From Pseudocercospora fijiensis CIRAD86 (Eukaryota; Ascomycota; Dothideomycetes; Mycosphaerellales; Mycosphaerellaceae), in assembly GCF_000340215.1 (NCBI RefSeq), contig NW_006921539.1, forward strand, positions 2,942,056 to 3,006,055: a stretch of DNA of 64,000 nt, written 5' to 3'. The notes below the pieces were generated by a model. It was not told the origin of the DNA. It saw only the letters and a program-made list of their open reading frames with translations, and did not search any database. A program made the position numbers and the translations under genes. Shown here piece after piece: positions 1-12,165 of this stretch (position 1 is the first letter of the stretch; the number at the start of each line of letters is the position of its first letter).

Positions 1-500
1 ATAGATAGACGAGCGAAGGTAGAAATTGCCGCTACCTGCTAGATATTCGGTCGGGCCCGTCGCGAGGTCGAGGTTCTATATTAGCCTCGAGATTCCGCAT
101 TTCTGTATCTAGTATAGGGACTAGCGGATACAGAAATTCGAGTTAGAATTAGTCTTTAGGTTCCGAATTACCCTCGAGGTTGCGAATTTCTATATTCGGT
201 AGAATAACTAGTCGATATAGAAATTAAAGCTAGCCTCGAGGTTTAGCCTCGAGGTTTAGCCTCGAGGTTGCGAATTTCTGTATTTAATAGGTCGGCTAGC
301 GGATACGGAAATTAAAACTAGCCTCGAGGTTTAGCCTCGAGGCTCCGAATTAGCCTCGAGGTTGCGAATTTCTATATTTAATATATCGGCTAGCGGATAC
401 GGAAATTGAAACTAGCCTCTAGGTTTAGCCTCGAGGTTGCGAGTTTCTATATTTAATAGGTCGGCTAGCGGATACGGAAATTAGTTATCTTCTTAAGGCT
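1..500. repeat. Short tandem repeats with embedded palindromes
   Basis: A block of repeated GCCTCGAGGTT units surrounds five copies of a palindromic sequence (about 99-137, 185-225, 273-313, 367-407 and 441-482) with arms of the type AATTTCTRTAT ... ATAYRGAAATT. CpA/TpG are scarce, consistent with RIP. No reading frame was recognised. The surrounding element is unknown. Confidence 0.7.
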
Positions 501-1380
501 TAGGCTCGGATAGTTTGCGAGATCCGGAACTCTAGAAACTCCTTAGACGTCGACTTATTAAGCAGTTAGTATATACCGTTCTATATTTACTCCTCTAGCG
601 GGATACTTGCCGAGTTACTATGTCTACTATACCGGGAATAGTAAATAATTAGGGACGATATCGTAGATTAAACCTACGACTATTATATCGTAGAAAGTTT
701 ACCTCGTCTATAATCTATACTATTAAGCTACTACGCGAGCGACAACTGTAAAGGCATATATATATATAAGAATTAATAGTTAGTATCTAATAGCGACGCG
801 AGCCTGCTACTATACTAGTAGGTAAGGTTAGGAGTGCAGTCCCTCCTCTGCTTAGTTATTAGTAAATATCCTTTACCTAGAGGATTCAAATACTACGTAA
901 AACCTCGGGCTTCGGCCTAGAACCCTAGGGGGTATCGCGCTTCCTTAAACATTAGTTCTAAAGCCCTCGGGCACAGCGTCGTAAGAGCTCTATTCCGAGA
1001 TACCTATATTAGATTAGGAGGTCTAATATTGTTAGACTAAGGTAACCCTACTTCGGCTAAAGTACCGCGTTAAAGTGAATTTACCCCTTACTAGAAAATC
1101 GAGAATAGTATAAGCCTAGCCTCTAGCTGCGATCGAGTTTCTATAGCCTCCTATAAAACTTAGACTTCTAGGCGGCAGAGGATGAGTCTTTTACCTTTTA
1201 CTCCTAAGGTAAGGTAAGTATTTTGCCCTTGCTATAAAGGCTATATAAGTCTCTTATTCTAAGGCAAGCAAGGTTAGTAAGTCTTCTGCTTTTGTCTTGT
1301 TACTGTAAGGCAAGGTAAGTTAGTCTCCTACTTCTGCCCTATTACCGGATTAACCTACAAATCTACCTAACCCTCTATAT
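500..1380. other. RIP-mutated sequence without recognisable gene
   Basis: The stretch is rich in TpA and poor in CpA/TpG, with stops in all frames that I followed. AAGGTAAGGTAAGT-like runs occur at 1205-1320. I saw nothing I could name. Confidence 0.5.
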
Positions 1381-2340
1381 CCTTTTGCTTCTATTTAGAA
1401 TTTATGCCGTATCTTATACCGATGCCGTGTCTTACACCGATGCCGTGTCTTATACTAATACCGTGTCTTATATCGATGCCGCGTCTTATACCGATACCGC
1501 GTCCTTCTACTTCTACTTGTAATTTATAATATCCTTATACCGATGCCGTACCTTATACCGATGCCGTATCCTCCTGCTTTTGCTTCTGCTTGTAATTTAT
1601 AACATCCTTATACCGATGCCGTACCTTGTGCCGATGCCGTATCCTCCTGCTTTTGCTTCTACTTGTAATTTATAACATCCTTATACCGATGCCGTATCCT
1701 TCTGCTTTTGCTTCTGCCTATAATTTATAACATCCTTATACCGATACCGTATCCTTCTGCTTTTACTTCTGCTTGTAATTTATAACATCCTTATACCGAT
1801 GCCGTGTCCTTCTGCTTTTGCTTCTACTTGTAATTTATAACATCCTCGTACCTAGGCCGTATCCTTCTACTTTTGCTTCTACTTGTAATTTATAACATCC
1901 TCGCATCGAGGCTATATCCTTTTGCCTATACCGATACCGTGTCCTTCTGCTTTTGCTTCTGTTTGTAATCTATAACATCCTCGCACCTAGGCTATATCCT
2001 TTTGCCTATACCGATGCCGTGTCCTTCTGCTTTTGCTTCTGTTTGTAATTTATAACATCCTCGTACCTAGGCTATATCCTTTTGCCTATACCGAGGCTAT
2101 ATCCTTTTGCTTCTGCTTAGTTGTAATTTATAACATCCTTATACCGAGGCTATATCCTTTTGCCTATACCGAGGCTATATCCTTTTGCTTCTACTTAGTT
2201 GTAATTTATAATATCCTTATACCGAGGCTATATCCTTTTGCTTCTGTTTGTAATTTATAGCATCCTCGTACCGAGGCTATATCCCTTTGCTTCTATTTAG
2301 TTATAATTTATAACATCCTTATACCGATGCTATAATAAGA
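1380..2340. repeat. Minisatellite, about 55-80 bp irregular unit
   Basis: About 13 copies of a unit combining a pyrimidine-rich CCTTCTGCTTTTGCTTCT segment, TAATTTATAACATCC and TATACCGATGCCGT variants. Copies differ mainly by C/T and G/A at CpA/TpG sites (for example GATGCCGTG versus GATACCGTG), as expected of RIP acting on a tandem array. The open frame across 2033-2260 is a by-product of the repeat, not a gene. Confidence 0.85.
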
Positions 2341-2530
2341 GTAAGTTAAAGTTATCTGCTATGTCGGCAGCCGCTACTATAGGCTTCCGGCGGAGTTTAG
2401 AAGGAAGCCGATGCCTCTTTATTATACGACTAATTTCGAGAAGCGCGGCTATCCGCTAGCTATACGATATATATATGCTATAGCGACCTATACTCAAATT
2501 CCCTAGTTAGTTTCGTAGACAATGTATATA

Positions 2531-2580
2531 ATAGTTTAACCGCTTACCCGGCGGACGGCTCCTCTCGGGGCGTAAGCCCT
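2531..2580. repeat. 50-bp exact direct repeat, copy 1
   Basis: This GC-rich 50-mer (starts ATAGTTTAACCGCTTACC, ends GGGGCGTAAGCCCT) recurs without change at 3287-3336. It contains no CpA or TpG at all, so it has no RIP target left. GCTTAC and GTAAGC near its ends could form a small stem. Confidence 0.8.
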
Positions 2581-3066
2581 TTATAAGCATCTTAAACTAG
2601 CTCGAGCTAGATGCCTTTATCGGTAGTAACGTTATAGAACCTCTTATCTATATATAGGACGTATCGCTCTATATAGGCGCGTCTGTGTTGCTATCTATAT
2701 TAACGTACTCGACAAACCTTCGGGTTATATTATTTATACTAAATACGCGGTATGCGATAGCTAGTCCGGTATCTGTATAGTTCTTCGAGGGCTGTAGCAA
2801 TCGCGTCGAGTAATTCGTGTTGTTTCTATCGACTCCGAGTCTCCGATATAACCGTCGCTAGCGGGTAAGGTATGTCTATCGCTATAGTTCGGTAGGAACG
2901 TAGTTGCTAGGCGGTATATACTACGGAGCTACGGGTAGTTATAGTATTAATAGTAATGTTATTCGACGATCTACTAAGTAAGGTCTTGTAAGAGGAAGAC
3001 TAGCGGCCTTAATGTCCTGCTAAGACCCCGAATCTAGCGATCTATATCTGTCCGACTACCCTACGC

Positions 3067-3458
3067 GAATTTCTATATTCTATAAATACTACTACGGATA
3101 CAGAAATTCGTACGGGTTAGTCCGACAAGCACAATACGTTATATAACATACTTACGTAGCAATTAACGATAGCTGTACTAAGTTAGAACTAGATTTTCCG
3201 TATTTATAGTAGCCTACTACGGATATAGAAATTCGCGCGAGAACGACTACAGCCTTATAGCCGCCCTTATAGCTTTGCTATAAGCAATAGTTTAACCGCT
3301 TACCCGGCGGACGGCTCCTCTCGGGGCGTAAGCCCTATACATCTATTACTAGATACCGTTGTTTCGTAATATCGTTATAAAACCCTTTATCCGAGGTAGG
3401 CGGCTATTGCGCGGGGTGTTTCTATATCTATAGTAGCCTACTATAGATATAGAAATTC
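3067..3458. repeat. Cluster of three hairpin palindromes
   Basis: Three copies of the dispersed palindrome lie at about 3067-3110, 3192-3235 and 3418-3458. The arms read roughly TTTCTATATCTATAGTAG and CTACTATAGATATAGAAA, with only a few central bases unpaired. The 3418-3458 copy is almost perfect. Confidence 0.75.
3287..3336. repeat. 50-bp exact direct repeat, copy 2
   Basis: Identical to 2531-2580, in the same orientation, 756 bp away. Hairpin sequences lie around it (3067-3110, 3192-3235, 3418-3458). It could be the ends or duplicated part of an unidentified element. Confidence 0.8.
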
Positions 3459-3479
3459 GCGGGAGAACGGTTAACTATA

Positions 3480-4010
3480 ACTAATAACTCGACTATACCC
3501 TTTTAGATACGAGGCTTAATCTGTTACTAAGCCTAGAACCGCCCCTCTCGTAGAGCCTAGTCCGCTAAAATCGCTACTCTAGCGGTGCCTTATTAGAGTC
3601 GAATAGACGAGGTCTACGATATTCTTTATTAGTAATAAAGATGTTTATCTCGGTAGTAAGCGCTAGTCGCGTATCTTCGTCTTCCTACTCTCTATATAGA
3701 AAGTCGTCGCTATTCGTTGCAATACGCTATCGGCGTATAGCCCGTACCGTCGGGCTTTCTATTACCGGTATCTATATTAGATATTGTTTATATACGCTAG
3801 TTATTCTTACGCCGAGACGTCCTACAAACTTATATATATTAGTATATACGTCTTCAACACTGCCCGTTATTACGTCTATATCCTAATCGTCTAGCTCCTC
3901 CGACTCGGCTATACTATCTAAGTTAACGCGTAGTAGGCCTGCTATTATGTCGGCGAATGCCCTTTAGAATAAGGACGCTTCCTTATCGTCCGTCGGCTCG
4001 GTAGATTATT
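3480..4010 (-). pseudogene. Decayed ORF of unknown function, acidic
   Basis: On the minus strand, ignoring TAG/TAA stops, a single frame runs through this stretch and gives an acidic protein-like sequence including segments such as ELDDQDVITGSVEDVYTNIY. All interruptions that I followed are TAG or TAA, as expected when RIP changes Gln or Trp codons. It lies downstream of the decayed MULE transposase on the same strand and may be part of that element. I do not recognise a family. Confidence 0.35.
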
Positions 4011-7000
4011 AACTAGACATCGCCTTATATTAAACGTTTCGTGCCTATATAACCGCCTAGCCTACATTTAGAAAACAACTAAGTAACGCTAGCTAGCTTG
4101 ATACTATACCGCTATATATATTAACTTAGACCGGGAGTAGCCCTCTTCGCAACTTCTCGACGTATAGCGGCAAAGTAATATCCTCTCGGATTATATTACT
4201 ATATAGATGCTTGAACTCCTCGATAGTAGTCTTCTTTATAGTCCGCGTACTATAGACTTCCCCTTGCGCCGACTTCGCCTTGCTAGATATATATACTGTA
4301 ATAAAGTGCTTAAGCTATATCCCTAGGCTTATACTTAGCGAGTCTAGTCGGCGCCGTTCTGTATTCGCTACCTCGTTTGTTACCCTCTTATTGTATATTC
4401 GCTTATCCTCCTCTTATTCGGCCTACTCTTATATACGGCGTTCTTTTATAGATATTAGCCGTTCTACTCGTCTAGCTTCTTACGCGCGCGATATACCTTC
4501 GCCTTTAGCTATACGTACGTCGAGTTCGCGATCGATTCTCTCTTTCTTAGCCCGTTCCTTCTCGACTAGTAGTTAGTTAGCCTTCGCTTTCTCCTACTAT
4601 ATAACCCCTACTCTTTTTTCTGCTTATATTATTCTAGTAAACTTGTCTTAAGCAGTGAAACCGAGCTTGCGTTCGTTTTTAGTAATTGCTGCTTCGGCGG
4701 CGTTAAGGGTAGCGTAATATCGGCGACTTAGTAGGGCTAGTTATATATTAGCGCGTACGGTCGCGGTATGCTATTATGCTATTATAGCGCGAGTCGTAGC
4801 GGTTGTCTTTATTCGTACCTAGCGGGTAGGACTTTAATCGGATATAGGTGCTTTCCGCTTCCTCGTACTATTTTGCTAGCGGACTATCGAGTATCTAGTC
4901 GGCTTCTTCGTACTGTTAGTATAAAACTTATCTATTATAGCTACTAATCTCTATTAGGCAGTAGCTATCCGACTTACTCCCGCCTACGCTGTCTCCTTTC
5001 GTATCCCCTCTTTCTCCTTCTACTTCTATATAGTAGCTATCCCTATCTCCTTCTTAGTAGTTACTTTCTCTTTCTCTTTCTCTTACTATACTAATCCTAG
5101 GGCTCGCTTGTTTTGTCGCCGTATATTATCAAATTGTCTACTAGCGGATTTCCTAGCCTTTATAGTAGCGGCTTAGTCCTTTTTTCTCTAGCGTACTTCC
5201 GCTTTAGTCGTCGCTAGACCTAGATCGATTCGTACAGGAAAAATAGCTTTACCGATCGAGATACCGGATTCGGACTGCTAGAGGGCTTCGGCTATAAAGC
5301 GATTACGATATGCTTTTATATCCTCGGTAGTTATAGCCTTAAGTTGCTTAAGTACGCGTTTACTAAAGCTCGTATCGTTGTCTAAGAAGTAGTCTTTATC
5401 CGCGTCGGTTTCTTACCTAAGTTCCCTATACGCTTAACGGTTAGTATTATATATATCGACTTCCTTCTTATAGCGCTAGAGGTAGAAGTTTGCCCTATCG
5501 TAGACGATAGCTTGCTCGAAGCTAGATAACCGTAATATCTGCTACCGGATCGCAATCTTCTCGCTCTTACTACTACTATTAGCCGGGTTCGCTATAGTCT
5601 CGATATTATCCTTATCTTCTTCCCCTTTACTACTACTACTACTATCGCCCTCGTTAGTGTCGATTATATATAGCTACCCTTCGTAGTTGATTTGTCGGCG
5701 ATTAGGCTGTTTGCCTTTTTAGCCTCGTTTACCGACGATAGGATACTCGCCGTTCCTACGCTATACGTACGTCTTCTTCGTATACCCTCGACTATCGAGC
5801 CTATTTTGCTTGCAAACGGAATATAATTTCGGAGTCCCCGGCTTTCCGCTTCGTAACCTTAGCTTACGTTTCTTACGTTCTCGAGCCTTCTTTAGCCGAC
5901 CCTTCGTCTTCTCGAGTAGCGGAGGCTTAGTAACGCCGTCGAGTTCAATCTAGTTATACGTTATTAGCTATAGAATGCTCGAGTAAGTGTCTAGATACGA
6001 CGTCTAACTATACGCTTCGTCGATATAGTCTTCTAGGTCGTTCGATATTAGAGCCTCGTTCCTAAAGAAGCGGATCGCTACGTACGTATATTTATAAGGC
6101 ATTCGTATGTCCTAGAATACTCTATAGCTATATATCCGTAGATTAAGGTCTATAATGTATAATTCTTTTAAAGCACTACTCTTAATTACCGCTCTGCCTA
6201 GTGTTATCGGTAGGTAGATCTACCCGGCCCTAGAACTATATAGATATCGCTATTGTTCTTCCCTACAATAGTCCGACTATCGTAGTGTTTTAAAAGTACG
6301 ACGGCGCCGCTCGTAGTTCTCAACTATTAACTTCTCCTATATCGCTTAGTAATACTAGAATACAGTTATTTCGCGTTCTGCTAAGTATTTGTTGTTTATC
6401 GACTCCGAGTTGTTTAAGGTTAAGTATCTAAACCGCGGATATTCCTCGAGCGGTACGTAGTATATTGTCTATCGAGACGTATCGATGCCTTCGAAGTACG
6501 GTATTAATTCTACCTTCTCGCCGGTCTTGCTCCTCCGCTAGTCTTAGGGTATCTCGTATAGTATCGCGGACTTTTTAGCTTTAAAAGGAACCTCCGTTGC
6601 AATCGTAGCGAGATAGCGGATCGTATTAGCAATAGTAGGGCTAAAATTATTATCGAAGTTCTCGGTAAGGTGCTATATATAGTAGTAGTAGTATATCTTA
6701 CGCCTACTATATACCTTCGTTACCGTAGGAACTAGGCCCTTCTACCGATCGCTAACTAGAGATCTATACTCCGTTACGGACAATTCGTCTATAAGTACTA
6801 ACTAATCCTCGAGATGCTATAAAAACTACGACTATGTTTCCTCTAACTCCGACCGTATATAGCACTATCCTAGAATATATACCTAATTCTCGGCATCGAT
6901 GCCGGCGACTATTAAAAGGACACTACCGTATATGCTAGATATATAACTACTATCGAGAGTAAACAACTTACGTAGATATCGAAAGCCGCTTAGCCGCGCG

Positions 7001-7740
7001 TATAGAAAGATCGTAGAAGCCTAATACCGATCTTGCTAGTCGGTATATAGGGCATAGAATGCACTAGTATATATATCGTCGAGGCTCTATATTATAGCTA
7101 GTGCGTCGAAAAGCGGTCTAATCCTCTACTACGAGTCCTTTTCCGAGCTAATAAGTTCGTCTAGACACTGTTTCTTAATCCGGAAAGCTTGTATATATAT
7201 AATCTTATTTAAGTATTAGTTCTGTTCTGTACGTCGAAGCTAGTTTAGCTTAAGTCGCTAGTCGGTAGTAACAGCGTTAATATAGTGCCTAAAGAGGACG
7301 TTAACTCTATAATTCCTTAGATTGTTATAGTATATTACCGGGGAGCATTCGTGTTCTTCTAAGGTAAAGACTTCTACTTGTTCCCCGTCGTCGCCCTTCT
7401 TATTATAGCGTAGCAAGACCTTAAATATACATTGCTTCCTCCCGTCCGTATCGAATATACGATATTCGCGATTGCTTAGATATATATACTCTTTACGTTT
7501 TAGCTTCGATAACCTAGCAAATAAAGACTACCCCTTCTATACTATATACTAATCGAATGCCCTTACTACTACCTATATATTTAGATAGCATTAGCCTTAG
7601 GCGAGCAGTACGGGCGACGCGTTTCTACGCGTCGCTATAATCGTCTTTAGGTATAGCGATTCGTAGTATCGTATTTGTCTAGTATACTATAGTTAATCGT
7701 CGTCGTCGTTATTATTATTATTATTATAGAAACGAAGGTC
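4010..7740 (-). mobile_element. Decayed Mutator-like (MULE) transposase, RIP-mutated
   Basis: Read on the minus strand with TAG/TAA treated as former Gln/Trp codons, one frame runs from about 7.74 kb downwards. It starts with a FAR1/WRKY-GCM1-like N-terminal part. Next comes a MULE transposase core at about 6.65-7.0 kb, with LFTLDSSYISSIYGSVLLIV, then AGIDAENQVYILGQ and SDRQKGLVPTV, the usual order D...D(R.KG) of MULE. After that comes a C-terminal zinc-knuckle tail at about 5.75-5.95 kb, a GRLKKARERKKRK stretch followed by a degraded Cys knuckle. Further downstream (4.0-5.7 kb) is a Lys/Glu-rich frame, possibly a second element protein or the C-terminal extension. No long terminal inverted repeats could be delimited by eye. 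The family assignment is fairly firm; the element borders are not. Confidence 0.65.
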
Positions 7741-7919
7741 GGCGAAGGGAATAGAGAACACGATATACTAATTTAACGTATTTAACGTATAATTAGGGGG
7801 AAATTAGCTAGGGTCTTAGTATACTATCTACCTTATCTCCTCGGTCGCGGTCGGGGACCTTGTCCTACGTGCTCGTAGACTCGATAACGCGTATATTATA
7901 GCGGCATTGTCGAGATATA

Positions 7920-8533
7920 CGATTACAATACCCGAACTAGTACTACGAGCCGAGCTTACGGACTTTAAGCTAGAACTCCCTTCGACCCCCTTTTATTTCG
8001 ATATAGTATTCCCTAATTAGAAGCATACTATAGACGCTCTTAACCGAGATATTATTAGTATATAGGAGTCTAGGGATACGTTTATCGTATAGTACTAGAC
8101 AGGTCGAATACGGAGATTTGTATGCAAAGTAGACTCGGAATGCGCAATAAATATTATTCTAGTAAAGTAGGACGATAGGATCCGGGTCGTGCATTTTACC
8201 GATTATTTATCTTATATAGTAGCGGCGGCGAGCCCTCGTTACCTAAGATTCGTACCCGGGGCAATCTATATCGATATAGTTAAGGCATACGAGGCCTTTA
8301 TTTACTAGCTTATGCTACTAAGGGGATAGACAAATACGACCGAAGCGTATAATATAGCGCCGCGTAGCATTTTGTTATATCTAAAGCTTAGATGTAGTCG
8401 TTCGAAGGACTGTATGTTTCGTATTATTATTAGATATTAATACGAGTATAAAGGAGGTAGGGCGAAGGTTCGATAGTTTATAGAGTATATATATAGAGTC
8501 TAAGATCCGAGTAAGTATACGAGGTATGCCTAA
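7920..8533 (+). pseudogene. Decayed ORF of unknown function next to MULE
   Basis: One plus-strand frame can be read for about 200 codons, with every in-frame stop being TAG or TAA, up to a TAA just before a hairpin palindrome at 8532-8571. The frame includes PSTPFYFDIVFP and a Cys-containing segment (RCSRSKDCMFRIIIRYQYEY) that vaguely resembles the N-terminal DNA-binding part of MULE transposases. It is divergent from the MULE on the other strand. It could be a remnant of a second transposase of the same type; I do not recognise it firmly. Confidence 0.4.
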
Positions 8534-8571
8534 ATTTCTATATTCTATACGACTAACTATAAATACAGAAA
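8532..8571. repeat. Hairpin palindrome copy
   Basis: AAATTTCTATATTCTATA ... TATAAATACAGAAAC, an isolated member of the dispersed palindrome family. It sits directly after the decayed ORF ending at 8533. Confidence 0.65.
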
Positions 8572-8769
8572 CATAACTATCGAATATTAACTAGAAGTAA
8601 TCTAATATCGCATTATCGAATATACGAAACTCGCCTTCGCAATCGCACTCGTAATAGCACTTCGTTATCGTCGTCGCTAGTATTGTTTTAATATCGCACG
8701 CTTAATCGTATAATCTACGCCGATACGGCGCAATATTGCTCCTCCTATAGGTAGGAACGGTATATATAA

Positions 8770-9240
8770 GCAGGTTTCGAGAAGAGTAGCGTAGTTCTTT
8801 TTAGTAGAGTAGTACAGATTTCGAGCGATAGGGCTAGAGTTTTAATAGTTTCGGGGAGAGCAGTACGGATTTAAAGCAGAGCAGTACGGATTTCGAGCGA
8901 TATAGCTAGAGTTTCGGCAGGTTTCAAGTATAGTAGTACAGATTTCGAGCGATATAGCTAGAGTTTCGGCAGGTTTTAAGTATAGTAGTACAGATTTCGA
9001 GCGATATAGCTAGAGTTTCGATAGTTTTTAAGAAGAGTAGTATAGATTTCGAGTAGGAGAGCTAGAGTTTCGATAGTTTTTAAGAAGAGTAGTATAGATT
9101 TCGAGTAGGAGAGCTAGAGTTTTAATAGTTTTTAGGAAGAGTAGTACAGATTTCGAGTAGGAGAGCTAGAGTTTTAATGGTTTTTAGGAAGAGTAGCGCA
9201 GATTTCGAGCGAGAGAACTAGATACTAAGTAGGTTTTAAG
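8770..9240. repeat. Minisatellite, about 50-60 bp unit
   Basis: About eight or nine copies of a unit containing AGTAGTACAGATTTCGAG, then CGATATAGCTAGAGTTT and a variable AATAGTTTTTAGGAAG or CGGCAGGTTTTAAG part. Units differ by C/T and G/A changes typical of RIP (CAG/TAG, CAC/TAC). Confidence 0.8.
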
Positions 9241-9249
9241 CTAGAGAAT

Positions 9250-10680
9250 AGGAGTCTAGCTATACCTATATACGGCCGCCGCTTCTCGCTATATCTATAT
9301 AGCGCTATAATTCTCGCTATTTCTATACTATACTATTATAATAGAAACTAGCTATGCCTAGGTTTAAACGCTACCTCCGGTTCGTACCTAGTCGATATTC
9401 TATAGTATTGTGCTATATTATAGTATAATGCATTTTCCCCCTTGCTTCTAATTCTTGTTGCTATGCTAACTACTAGTAGATATAGATAGAGACGGTAGCG
9501 GCGTCTCTTCTAGATAATTGCCCTATATCCGCCTATACTATTCTCGAGCCTTTTACTGCTACCTTTCCTCCTCCGCTCCCTACTCTCGATCGATTACTGC
9601 TCGAGCCTTAGCCTCGGTACCTAGACTAACTAGTTTGCCGCTAGAGCCTTGTCAAACTACTCTCTAGATCTCCGCGTCGATCCGAGCTACCCGAGCCTAG
9701 AGATCTCTTATATTCGGTAAAGGCATTAACGATTTCGAGTACTAGTTTTAGAGTTGCTCTACTAAAGAGGGGGACAAAGAGTATATAGACTCGTATATAA
9801 TGTATAGTAACTACTAGTTACGTACTATACTGTTTGCCGCCTATTGTATTTATATAAACGCAAACAGCAAACGGTAAACGGCAAACAATAAGCAACAAGT
9901 CGAATAGCATGCGAGTTAACGAATACGGTAGATAGCAAACAATAGAATAGAAGGGCTTAGAAGCAGGGGCGCTAGCTAGGTCTAAATCGAGGCTAACGAT
10001 AGAGGCATATACGCAGACAATAGCGGAGGCAACGTAGGAGCAGAGACTTGGCCTAGCTTTAGGGAATATAAAAGACTAATAGTCCGCCTATAAATACAGA
10101 AATTTACGATTAGTCGGCAGATACGGGCACTAGCGGGTATCTGGTTTAGTAAATATAGAAATTGCAACGAGCGAGGCAAATAGCTAAACAGGCAATCGAC
10201 GTAACTTCTCGAAGTATACGCTCTACGACCGACGTAACTAGAGTTCTCGAGTCTACGATATTAATACTTTATAAACAGGATATACTAGGCCTTCTAGAGA
10301 TTACGAATATAGAAGTACGTAGGTATACCTATAAATACAGAAATTCACGATTAGCTAGCTAACGCGGGCGCTAGCGGGTGTCTATAGTAATAAATATAGA
10401 AATTCGATCGACTGTAGGTACCTACGATAAGAAGGCCTATCGATATAGATAAGAACTGCGATAGTATAAGAGAATAAGAGAATGCAAGCGGTTAGCAATA
10501 GCAGCGTCTAGCGCTATATAGTAAGTTTCATTTTTAATAGCGTAATAGTGCGCTAGCTACTACGAGATGCTATAAGGTCTTACGACCTCGTCTTACGACG
10601 AGGCGGCCTCGAGAACCGAATACTAGCCAAACCTAGACTAACCTAGACTAAGACTAAACAGTAGAAAAAAAAAACAGAAA
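9250..10680. other. RIP-mutated repeat DNA, no gene recognised
   Basis: This stretch holds a run of AAACGGCAAAC-like units at 9850-9900 and two copies of an about 80-bp sequence (10,085-10,166 and 10,327-10,407). The two copies share CTATAAATACAGAAATT, a middle part and ATAAATATAGAAATT, which relates them to the palindrome family. Short open frames here look accidental. Confidence 0.5.
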
Positions 10681-10684
10681 AACA

Positions 10685-11400
10685 AAGACCTAGCGCCTAC
10701 TCCTCGTCCTTATTACCCTTAGCCTCCGAACTATCCGAACTATCCGACGATAAATAAGGCGGCGAGTCGCGATCTATATATAGATAGTTTGCCTAAATAC
10801 AGCGGGCGCACTTGCGCTACATACTAAAGGCATTAGTAGCGTACTCGCGGCACTCGTAGGTCGGCTCGCGGTAGTACTTAATATATAGGCGGCAGCGGCG
10901 GCGAGACAGCGATAGGATCTCTATAATACGGCCGATATACGACTAGATCTTCTAACGGCCGGGGTAAACTAAATAATTATTAGTATATATATATAGACCT
11001 CTGTACTCTAAAGTTAAATATACGACGCTACTTCTCCTTCGAAATAGACTACTACTTATCTACCGCCTCTAGGCAGCGAAGCGGTACTATATTCTTACTA
11101 GCTTTCGCTAAACGACCGCGTCTATTGCTAGCCCGATCGGCTAGGGTCTTGCCCGGAAAAGTTAGTACCTCGCGAGGCGCGACGATTAGTATAGAGGGGG
11201 CGGAGGGAGGGGCGGCGGCGGCGATAGGTATAAGGGAGCTAGAAGAGGGGGCGGCGGTAGCAGGCTCGAAAAAAGAGGAGGCCGAAGAGAGGGAGGGGGA
11301 GGGTAGAGCGGCGGCGGCGGCGGCGGCAGGCTTATCGTCGTCGATACTATAATAATATTAGCTCTCTATTAATAGTAAAGGAGCTCGAAATAATTGAATA
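10685..11400 (-). pseudogene. Decayed ORF with Cys-rich and acidic segments
   Basis: On the minus strand the stretch can be read as an Ala/Pro/Ser-rich part (about 11,125-11,350), a middle part and, at about 10,690-10,930, a Cys-rich segment (RRRCRLYIKYYREPTYECRE and, further on, RKCARC) followed by an acidic Ser/Asp tail (YLSSDSSDSSEAKGNKDEE) ending at a stop. In-frame stops are TAG/TAA. An A-rich stretch (10,664-10,684) lies just past the end. I could not confirm one continuous frame for the whole region, and the family is unknown. The Cys pattern suggests a small zinc-binding protein. Confidence 0.35.
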
Positions 11401-12160
11401 TACGGTAGAGTTTCCTTGCTAAAAGGCGGCACTTAGTAGTCGTTCTGCCTATAGATAAGATATAAAAATACTAAATATACTAAGTTCTCGAGGACTAAAC
11501 TAGAACTTATAGAGCTAGTTCGTCGTCGCTACCGGCGTCGACTATAATATTATTACTATATAGACTGTTAGTAAAATAAGCTCTGCGAATAACCTGCTAG
11601 CTCTATACTTATCCTACTACTGCTGCTACTGCCGGCGCTAGCGTAGTACGAGAAAGGCCGCGCGGAAACGAGCGGCGTTAAGGGAGCGGCGGGCGAGGTC
11701 GGCGGCAGCTAAGCGCTCGCGAATACGACGACTAGAGGTAATTAGTATATATTCCTAATAAATGCTATTAATGTTAACAACTTACAGAATAGCACGGCGG
11801 CCGTAGCGGTAGGCGGTAGAGCTCTAAATAAAGCAAATTAGTTACTTAATGCCTTCCTTATCTAAGTTTAGTTAAGTTGTACCTAGCTAAAGAAGGGGTA
11901 ACCGCGAGCGGTCGGAGCAAACTAGGGACCGGCTATCTTTATTGCTTCCTATACCGTTAACGTAGGTCTTGTATTTAAGGTAATATTATAGACGAGGGTA
12001 AGAGGGTATATACGATGTCTAAAGGAAGAAGGGAAGAAGAAGCAGAAGGAAGAACTAAGGAAGAGATATACTATCGTAAAACCCTATAGCTATTGTTCTA
12101 TTATTTAAGTAATAACGAGGGTCTAGGTAGGGCTTTACTTAGATTAGGTAACGGTAATTA
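11400..12160. other. RIP-mutated sequence without recognisable gene
   Basis: GC-rich GCGGCGG-like runs and an AAGAAGGGAAGAAGAAG purine run (12,010-12,070) are present. No coherent frame was recognised. Confidence 0.4.
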
Positions 12161-12165
12161 GCTTC

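Noticed and set aside
2033..2260. 75-codon open frame in the first repeat block
   Set aside because: It repeats the minisatellite unit in translation; low complexity, no start context.
11125..11352. Plus-strand Ala/Glu/Gly-rich open frame
   Set aside because: It is the complement of the Ala/Pro/Ser-rich part of the decayed minus-strand ORF, with GC-rich low-complexity sequence.
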